From the NCBI GenBank assembly GCA_011799875.1, contig CM022301.1, forward strand, positions 85,393,667 through 85,457,666: a DNA stretch of 64,000 nt. Direction: 5' to 3'. The notes beneath the pieces were generated by a model. That model was not told where the DNA came from and made no database searches. It saw nothing but the letters and a program-made list of their open reading frames with translations. Of the stretch, positions 58,058 through 64,000 are shown one piece after another; the first letter of the stretch is position 1; every line of letters begins with the position of its first letter. The translations under genes were made by a program, and so were the position numbers. Source of the stretch: Thinopyrum elongatum (lineage: Eukaryota; Streptophyta; Magnoliopsida; Poales; Poaceae).

Positions 58058-58768
58058 TTAGGTCATGTGATCGGTACATCCACTATCAAGAATCCACTCT
58101 TTTCCTCCGGCCATGTAGCCACGAAAGTTGGCCATGAGACTAAGATTTCTCATAGTCTCCTCATAGTCAATATCACTTTCTTCGTCTTCAACATAATAGC
58201 CATGCTCAATGTCACCATCATCATGTGTGTGATCATCACCTACAGCAAGTGATTCATTAGATTTATGATCATGACAATGTTCAAGCTTATGAATTCTAAT
58301 TGTCTCCGAGATGATGCTACTAATGATTCCAACATTACCCTTGGCACACATAAGATCACGGAGCTCAAATAGACATTCATCAAACTTGGGATCACTAGGC
58401 TTCATTTTATGGAAAGCAATGGATTTATGAAGAATCTTATCTAGATTTTTCAAGGAATAATTTGGAAAGCGTTCCTCAAGATAATTCCATATAGTATATG
58501 CACATTCAAAGGTAGGTAAGCATATAAGCAAATTTCTAGGCAAACCTCTAATGATAAGTTCAATAGTTCTAAGATTACGAATCATGTCAAGATATTCATC
58601 GGGGGTAGGATGCAAAGGATCAACAGGAGGCACATAAGGGCTAAGAATATACTTGTTCAAATTATATTCATTGAAAATCTCAAGCATATCATTTTTCCAT
58701 GAACCATAAAACTCCCCATCAAGAATAGGCACTCTATGTCTAATACTCCCAAACGTAGACTCATCCAT
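58058..58768 (-). pseudogene. Element D gag and protease active site, zinc knuckle missing
   Basis: ATG 58768 (MDESTFGSIRHRVPILDGEF) is chosen because the frame upstream to 58822 reads the primer-site region. The gag part has YGSWKNDMLEIF, IRGLPRNLLICLPTFECAY and IWNYLEERFP as in Copia UBN2-type gag, then an acidic stretch (DDGDIEHGYYVEDEESDIDY). It passes within about 20 residues into the protease (GGKEWILDSGCTDHMT) with no CCHC zinc knuckle between, which most Copia gag proteins have. An internal deletion is likely, or this subfamily lost the knuckle. It ends with a TAA at 58058-58060. Confidence 0.8.
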
Positions 58769-58809
58769 CTTCCTCCAATGGCGATTAAACCAAAGCAATG
58801 GAGACCAAA

Positions 58810-58821
58810 GCTCTGATACCA
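58810..58821 (-). other. Primer binding site of element D (initiator tRNA-Met)
   Basis: On the minus strand TGGTATCAGAGC, two bases inside the LTR end GATCCTTTCA. Confidence 0.85.
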
Positions 58822-58823
58822 AT

Positions 58824-59223
58824 TGAAAGGATCGAGAAGAGAGGTCTATAGGGGGGTGATTAGACCCTTAACAAGCAAAAGTGGCAGTTTTTAATTTCTT
58901 CAAGTTAAGGTTGAGTTTAGCACATGTTAAAGCGCACACAATACATTTCATGCAAGCATGACAAGAGTATGGGTAGCAAAAAAGGTAAAGCATGCAAACT
59001 GCAAGAAACTAAAGGGATGGGGTTGGAGTGTGCAAATGCAATGGAGACGCGGAGAATTTTTGGCGTGGTTCCGATAGGTGGTGCTATCGTACGTCCACGT
59101 TGATGGAGACTTCAACCCACAAAGGGTAATGGTTGCGCAAGTCCACGGAGGGCTCCACCCACGAAGGGTCCACGAAGAAGCAACCTTGTCTAACCCACCA
59201 TGGCCATCACCCACAAAGGACTT
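58824..59223 (-). repeat. 5' LTR of element D, truncated (400 of about 1580 bp)
   Basis: It matches 44121-44519 closely up to GGACTT at 59218-59223, then another element begins. Confidence 0.85.
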
Positions 59224-59527
59224 TGTAGGAACAAAGTATGTCTACCAGAGGGGGGTAAATGGGAGTTTTAAAATTTCTTCGGAAATCTCAAAACTCTCGG
59301 AACCCAGCAGCGGAACGAATGAAAAACAAACTACAACGAGCTAAAACTAAGTACCGAATGGAAACTAAACATGCATCGAGACGAAACACACGAAGGAAAA
59401 AATGTTGAATATAAACATGGGTAGAAGAGATAACCAGTGGTGCTCGATGGCGACATGATATTTGTTCGACCAGTTCATCCTTCTGCACAAGGACTACGTC
59501 TGGTTGGAGGGGCTGTGACTTAACATG
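59224..59527 (-). mobile_element. LTR fragment F
   Basis: It starts TGTAGGAACAAAGTATG exactly where the D LTR stops, so on the minus strand it is an LTR ending CTTTGTTCCTACA. It is cut after 304 bases by the CACTA element at 59528. Family unknown. Confidence 0.5.
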
Positions 59528-60030
59528 CACTACAAAAAAATACACTTCCGTGATGATACGTGTTTGTTACAGTAGGTCGCGTTTTCTGTCATGCATGTAC
59601 ATCCATGATGATTTTATGACAGAATCAAGATAGTCATACCTGTGCTGTCGTAGAAGTGCTCCATGACATTACCAAAATTATCATCACGGAAGTGTCCACT
59701 TCCATGACGATAAATCGCGCGTCATAGAAGTGCTTTCGTCAAGGGTAACCGACACGTGGCATCCACCATAATGGGTCGCCTTTAAGCTATTGGGTTCCGG
59801 TTTGGATCCGATAACCCCTTAACAGCCCTGACCAGTGGGGATTTTCCACGTGTAAAATTCTCATTCGCCGGAGTATCCATGTGTCAGCTCAGTGGTGGGA
59901 CAGATGTCATCCAGCGAATGGACGGGACGCACCTATGATACGTCGACACGTGGCATGGCCCAACAGTGGCCCATTCAGGTCAAAAGGCTGGCCCGTTTGA
60001 CTTAGTCAAAAGGTAGCGGCCCAGCCCACC

Positions 60031-60740
60031 GAAGGCCTGTTAACGGCATGTTCGCATATAGCCCATTTACAGCCCGCTAACTCACGGCCCGTTATAGCCT
60101 ATCCAAATTAGGCCCAGTAGCGCCATATGGGCCGTCCAATATGATTCCAGCCCGTTGTAACTTCTGGCCCATGTATGGCCCATGACGTATTTCAGCCCAT
60201 ATGAGGCCCTTTCTAAATCTTGGCCCATAAACGGCCCGTGGTGAAACTGGCCCATAATGAACAGTATATAACTTTATACCCATTAGCGGCCCATTATTCG
60301 ATTGGGCCGTTTCAGCCTGTGTTATCTTTCGACCTTCAAAGGGCCCATTTATTATTGGGCTCATTTCCGGCATTCGATTACTTACGGTTCATTACTGGCT
60401 TGTTTCGCTTGTGGGCCAAATTCAGCTCGTGGTTAAAGTCGGCCCGTCTGTGGCCCTTTAATCCGTTGGGCCATTTTCATGGCGTCATCACATATGGCCC
60501 ATTAACGACCCGTTATGCCTGCCGTTCGAATTAAGCCCATTGTAAACATGGGCCTGTTAATGGCCCATAAACAGACGATTCCCATTATAGCCCATTTATT
60601 TCCCATATTGCGGTCCGTTAATTGTCCACGAAAGTACGGCCCATGTTTGGCCAATCGATCATATGGCCCGTAGAAGTCCCATTGAATCTACGGCCCGTAG
60701 AAGGCCCATGGATCATATGGACCTTAGGAGGCAAACTACA
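60031..60740. repeat. Subterminal array of GGCCCAT / GGCCCGT motifs
   Basis: More than twenty GGCCC or GGGCC motifs in about 700 bases, mostly as TGGCCCAT, CGGCCCGT or ATGGGCC, spaced about 20-40 bases apart. Frames in this region, such as 60092-60373 minus, translate the repeat. The core TGGGCC is also the plant site II (TCP factor) motif. Confidence 0.85.
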
Positions 60741-61028
60741 GAAGGCAGCAGGACTACTTCTAAATAAAAAGGTTACTGCGGAAAAATAACTGCAACGACT
60801 ACCAGCAAAAAAATAAACAAGACAATAAGGAAATAAATAAGCAAGCAACTTACGCTAGGCTATTACGACTATTACAAATATTACATCCACTGGGCATCAA
60901 AGTTCGCCACCAGTGCAAATATAGTGAACAAAGCAGCATATTACATACACTGGGCGTCTAAATTGGCCACCAGTGAAAATAAACGCGGCAGCAAGACAAG
61001 TCCAGAACTGAAACCACTTCAAAAGAGC
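60741..61028 (-). other. 3' noncoding region of the CACTA accessory gene
   Basis: It contains a direct repeat of about 65 bases (TTACATnCACTGGGC and CGCCACCAGTG or GGCCACCAGTG, at about 60880 and 60942). No ORF. Confidence 0.5.
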
Positions 61029-61466
61029 TCAATAAATGATATCCTGGATACCCACCATGCTAGCAAGAAGCTTAGCAAGCTTATTAGTTTTCTCTTGTTT
61101 GGCGCTAAAATCGTCCAGCGCTTGTTGTTGCACCAGAAAGTATGCATCTGAATTCTGCAGGAACTTCCTCAGTCCTTCGGCTTCTTGCCACAGCACAGCT
61201 GACTGATGCCTTTCAGCTTGTAGCTGAGACTGAAGAAGCCGAAGTGATTCAGGCAGTGAGTTCAAAGAGCTTGTGCCAGCGGTAGTGGCCAGTAACTCGA
61301 ACACTACATCAATGCAGGACTTTGGGGTTGTCTCACTATCTACAAGATAGTTTTTATCACCTTTCTTGGAGACCAACAGGGTTGTCTCACTATCTTGAAC
61401 CTTATCTGCATTACTTTCTCTACCATTGCATAATGGGGTGCTCTTCTCCAATATTCTGTTCGCATT
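61029..61466 (-). CDS. CACTA accessory gene, last exon (coiled-coil C-terminus)
   Basis: On the minus strand an acceptor TTCTCTTGTAG precedes 61466, and the frame runs to TGA at 61029-61031. It reads NANRILEKSTPLCNG, a linker, then a long helical region (SLRLLQSQLQAERHQSAVLW, AEGLRKFLQNSDAYFLVQQQ, LDDFSAKQEKTNKLAKLLAS) that should form a coiled coil. It contains no zinc finger, DDE or known enzyme motif. CACTA elements carry, next to the transposase, a second gene (as in En/Spm TNPA) whose product binds the subterminal repeats and dimerises; a coiled-coil end at this position would fit, but the link is inference. No stop or frameshift occurs within the exon. Confidence 0.6.
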   Translation of the reverse strand, partial: NANRILEKSTPLCNGRESNADKVQDSETTLLVSKKGDKNYLVDSETTPKSCIDVVFELLATTAGTSSLNSLPESLRLLQSQLQAERHQSAVLWQEAEGLRKFLQNSDAYFLVQQQALDDFSAKQEKTNKLAKLLASMVGIQDIIY

Positions 61467-61840
61467 CTACAAGAGAAACAGGCAGACACATCACAGGCTT
61501 AGCATGTAGTATATGAAACTCATTTTGGTAAACCGGTTCAGTAGTAAGGTGGATAGGATAACAGCATGAAACAAACATATATCTATGTACTATGGTCACT
61601 GTATTGTCCATATCATTCTAGTTTATGTTGCCAAATCAAGATAGAGACACAGTTCAAATCATATACTTTTAAGACACAGCAGCATAAATAGAATATAAGT
61701 GTGGGAAACTACACAACACTGGCAACACTTGTAATGTGCATGACATGAGAACATAACTGTTTATACAACTGAAACTGAAATCAACATAGAGCAAGAAATT
61801 AGAACAGCAATCCAGTTAATGAAATAGGTTTAAAACATAC

Positions 61841-61870
61841 CTGTTGCGCCATTGGAGTTTTAATTGGATC
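61841..61870 (-). CDS. CACTA accessory gene, 30-base microexon
   Basis: On the minus strand acceptor AAATTTGAAG, then ten codons DPIKTPMAQQ, then donor CAACAG/GTATGT. Both junctions are phase 0 and join the exons on either side in frame. The intron before it is only 82 bases. Confidence 0.55.
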
Positions 61871-61952
61871 CTTCAAATTTGAAATTAGTTGGTATGAGTA
61901 AATACAGTGATGCAAGAGCAAAGGACTATAGACCATAGCTACGGAATCTGAC

Positions 61953-62315
61953 CTGAGAACAGTTGCTCTTCTGCTTCAAACATGGAGTTTGGGTTCGCTG
62001 TGGTGGTCTTCGTGCTTTGGGCACTGCAGTTGCTTTACAAACTACTCGTGTGGGGGTACTCTGTGGTGGACATGGTGTTGTGTCAACTAGAAGTGGGTTA
62101 CTATCCACTGGGGCTGGGGTTAGATGGGGTGTAGCTGGTTCTCTGTCCAATGGTGTAAGTGTACAATCTGGAAGGGTCTCGATTATGTGTGGTGGGGCTA
62201 GTTCGTGGGCCAGTACAACCATGGTTCTATCTGCATCGACGGGTAGCACCATCTTTTGTGAAGAACGGGTTTTTACTCCCTTAGATACTGCCATCAGCCC
62301 CTCCAATTCAAATGG
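61953..62315 (-). CDS. CACTA accessory gene, exon A (121 codons, PFELEG start)
   Basis: Acceptor TTTATCAG before 62315 and donor TCTCAG/GTCAGA after 61953, both phase 0. It starts PFELEGLMAVSKGVKTRSSQ, the same opening as exons B and C, then continues with its own proline/threonine-rich sequence (PPHIIETLPDCTLTPLDREP, TPCPPQSTPTRVV) and a basic end (KARRPPQRTQTPCLKQKSN). It could be the DNA-binding or nuclear-targeting part. No stop inside. The plus-strand frame at 61963-62319 is its shadow. Confidence 0.6.
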
Positions 62316-62349
62316 CTGATAAACAAGAAAAGAAATTGAAAGTACAGAC

Positions 62350-62740
62350 ATTGTATGATAGACAGATGTGGTAATTCACATATATGTTGTCTAACCAAAC
62401 ATGACAGCATGACACAATTTCACATATATGATGGCTAACTAAAAAGGATAGCATGACACAGTTTCAGATATATGATGAGTATCTAAATAGGATGACATGA
62501 CAAAACTATATGATGTCTTTCTAAAATAGGTTGGGATGAAATAATTCACATACATGTTGTCGAAGTATACATGATGGCATGATATAATTCACATAATTGA
62601 TTCATATACTAAGCAATTGGCACTCGCATGTATGATCTCTAAACTAAGCAGATGGCATCGAATATTGTGTATATGATGTCTAAACTAAGCAATGCAAGAC
62701 ACCATATGTATGATATGAGAAATATAAACATTGCAAGTTA
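62350..62740. repeat. Intron tandem repeat, unit about 40-60 bp
   Basis: GATGnCATGACAnAATTCACATATATGATG-like phrases recur six or more times. The same repeat fills 62930-63190 and 63380-63520. Confidence 0.75.
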
Positions 62741-62751
62741 AGAGCATACAC

Positions 62752-62901
62752 CTCAGGTGGGATATAGGACTGGTCATCTGTCTCTGAATCCTCCTCTGAG
62801 GAGCTACCTGTAACCATCGAGATATATGCTTCACAAGGTACCATTGCCTGCTCTGAAGACCTTGTTTTCACTCCAGATTTTTCCATAACTGGCTCAAATG
62901 G
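62752..62901 (-). CDS. CACTA accessory gene, exon B (50 codons)
   Basis: Acceptor GTATCAG before 62901; donor CCTGAG/GTGTATGC after 62752; both junctions phase 0. It reads PFEPVMEKSGVKTRSSEQAM, then a short variable part, then the acidic SSSEEDSETDDQSYIPPE. Length is exactly 150 bases, the same as exon C, and both begin CCATTTGAG. No stop inside. The acidic serine-rich stretch is a likely phosphorylation region (inference). Confidence 0.65.
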
Positions 62902-63198
62902 CTGATACACATGGAGAGTAGTTTAATATACACAAATTGTCGACAAATGGAATACGTAATAAAAAAAAGGATGGCATGAGATAATTCACATATATGATGC
63001 CTGGCTACATGGTGGTGCCTAATTCACATATATGATAACTGGCTAAAAACATGGCATTGCATAATTCACATATCTGATATAGAAAGCAAACAGGAGGCAT
63101 TCACACAAAGCATGTCTAATCTAAGCAGATGGCATGGCAATGCAAGACACCATATGCATGATATGAGCAATATAACCCTGCCAAGTTAGAGCATACAC

Positions 63199-63348
63199 CT
63201 CAGGGGGGGAATACGACTGGTCATCTATCTCTGAATCCCTCTCTGAGGAGCTATCTGTAACCAGCAAGAAATCTGCATTCACAGGTAGCACTGACTACTC
63301 AGAAGACCTTGTTTTCACTCCAGATTTTCCCATGACCGACTCAAATGG
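63199..63348 (-). pseudogene. CACTA accessory gene, exon C (copy of exon B with one stop)
   Basis: Acceptor GCATCAG before 63348; donor CCTGAG/GTGTATGC after 63199; 150 bases, phase 0 at both ends. It reads PFESVMGKSGVKTRSSE, then TAG where exon B has Gln, then SVLPVNADFLLVTDSSSERD and SEIDDQSYSPPE. The stop would end the protein if this exon is included, but skipping it would keep the frame. Confidence 0.65.
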
Positions 63349-63524
63349 CTGATGCACAGGAAGAGTAGATGAATGTATAAACATTGTTGACAAATAGAAT
63401 ACATTATGAAAAAAATGGCATGATACAATTCACATATATGATGACTGGCTAAACAGGATGGCATTGCATGATTCACGTATATGATGCCTGGCTAAAGAAG
63501 ATGGCATTGCATAATTCACATATA

Positions 63525-63685
63525 CTCCCTCCGTTCCTAAATATTTGTCTTTTTAGAGATTTCAAATGGACTACCACATACAGATGTATATAGAGATATT
63601 TTAGAGTGTAGAATCACTCATTTTGCTCTGTATGTAGTCACTTGTTGAAATCTCTAAAAAGACAAATATTTAGGAACGGTGGGAG
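63525..63685. mobile_element. Stowaway MITE (161 bp) in the intron between exons D and C
   Basis: Ends CTCCCTCCGTTCCTAAATAT and the inverted ATATTTAGGAACGGTGGGAG, with arms of about 40 bases nearly perfect as inverted repeats (one changed base in the terminal CCTCC). It is flanked by TA on both sides. Confidence 0.9.
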
Positions 63686-63828
63686 TATGATATAGAAACC
63701 AAACAGGTGGCATTCACATAAAGCAAACCTAAACAAAGCTGATGACATATAAGATGTATAATGTAAGCAATGCGAGGCGCCATATGCATGATATGACCAA
63801 CATCAGCATGCCAGGTTAGAGCAAACAC

Positions 63829-63975
63829 CTCAGGGGGTAAATAGGAGTGGTCGGCTCCCTCTAAATCCCCCTCTGAATAGTTATCTTCCTCTGGAATACA
63901 ATCTGGAATGTGGGGAGGGGGGGGGGCACTTCGCCCACCATGGAGCGGCGTCTGCATGACATTACATTCCCACAT
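63829..63975 (-). CDS. CACTA accessory gene, exon D (first exon seen)
   Basis: Donor CCTGAG/GTGTTTGC after 63829, phase 0. From ATG 63975 it reads MWECNVMQTPLHGGRSAPPP, then an acidic stretch (CIPEEDNYSEGDLEGADHSY) and ends LPPE like exons B and C. Its 3' half is thus related to theirs, but its 5' half is different. I recall MWECNVMQTPLHGG from other wheat CACTA ORFs, but whether 63975 is the true start or the exon extends upstream cannot be told so close to the window end. A run of ten C on the coding strand falls in the proline codons and may be prone to slippage. Confidence 0.55.
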
Positions 63976-64000
63976 AACGGTCTTCTCTTTTTCTCTACAT

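Larger units (their letters stand above)
44121..59223 (-). mobile_element. Copia element D, minus strand, split by LINE E
   Basis: In minus-strand order: truncated 5' LTR (59223-58824), tRNA-Met primer site, gag, protease, integrase, RT, RNase H, long 3' noncoding region, polypurine tract and 3' LTR (45703-44121). Integrase before RT marks the Copia superfamily. The LTR starts TGAAAGCACAAGTGC and ends GATCCTTTCA (TTGCA at 44121). It inserted into gag of element A. The whole coding region sits in one frame, interrupted by four single-codon stops and by the LINE. Total without the LINE is about 8 kb, with over 1 kb of the 5' LTR missing. I cannot name the family with certainty. Confidence 0.85.
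59528..64000 (-). mobile_element. CACTA transposon 2, 3' part (continues past the window)
   Basis: Terminal repeat CACTACAAAAAAATACACTT at 59528; the three bases before it are ATG. Next come phrases shared by a Triticeae CACTA group I recognise (CCGTGATGATACGTGTTTGT, CGACACGTGGCATCC), a GGCCCAT/GGCCCGT array and an accessory gene on the minus strand, so this is the 3' end. The transposase half and the other terminus are outside the window. 59560-60030 is the subterminal region and has no gene. Confidence 0.8.

Noticed and set aside
62350..63520. Regularly spaced repeats resembling a CRISPR array
   Set aside because: Units are degenerate tandem repeats in introns of a plant transposon; CRISPR arrays do not occur in plant nuclear DNA.
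1..64000. A host gene or an operon-like system
   Set aside because: Both strands were read for conserved domains outside mobile elements; none was found. The only coding regions of normal composition belong to transposable elements.

Overview
This is plant nuclear DNA, almost certainly from a Triticeae grass (wheat, Aegilops, barley or a relative). The evidence is the repeat content: an Athila-like Gypsy element that I recognise as Sabrina-type, LTRs opening TGATACGTCTCC, CACTA transposons with TTTGCCGTC or GGCCCAT subterminal arrays, Stowaway MITEs with CTCCCTCC ends, and a grass LINE with a zinc-knuckle ORF1. Family names are from recognition only; no search was run. I see no intact host gene, tRNA or rRNA. 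Nearly all coding sequence belongs to mobile elements, and most of it is broken.

Layout. 1-3491: two copies of the same minus-strand LTR flank the 3' half of a CACTA element. 3492-5894: 3' end of a plus-strand Gypsy element with a 1.57 kb LTR. 5895-10320: LTR scraps, AT-rich repeats and two small MITE-like elements. 10322-15126: an RNase H-like (RVT_3 type) reading frame split by a 4.15 kb solo LTR. 15127-19830: AT-rich degenerate tandem repeats. 19831-25494: a Stowaway MITE, a GGCCCTGTTTGGAT-ended element, GC-rich sequence with poly-G runs, and a complete PIF/Harbinger-type element carrying a non-transposase reading frame.

25495-59527 is a nest. Gypsy element A (25495-27444 plus 43313-44120) is split inside gag by element B (27445-43312), a gag-only LTR retrotransposon. 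The 3' LTR of B is split by a Sabrina-type Gypsy element C (32590-42066, minus strand), which keeps gag, protease, RT, RNase H and integrase in damaged form. Element A is cut again by Copia element D (44121-59223, minus strand). The RT gene of D is split by a full-length but dead LINE E (48751-55879, plus strand). The 5' LTR of D is cut by an LTR fragment F (59224-59527).

59528-64000 is the 3' part of a second CACTA element, transcribed on the minus strand. It has a dense GGCCCAT/GGCCCGT array, and I can follow an accessory gene through six exons with phase-0 junctions, three of them copies of one exon.

How the parts relate: B lacks pol and would depend on enzymes from another element. C carries the enzymes but is broken by stops and frameshifts. 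By eye the LTR pair of B differs by about 6% over its first 300 bases and that of C by about 3%, which agrees with C having inserted into B. Much of the damage in C, D and E looks like C-to-T or G-to-A change, as expected for silenced, methylated DNA.
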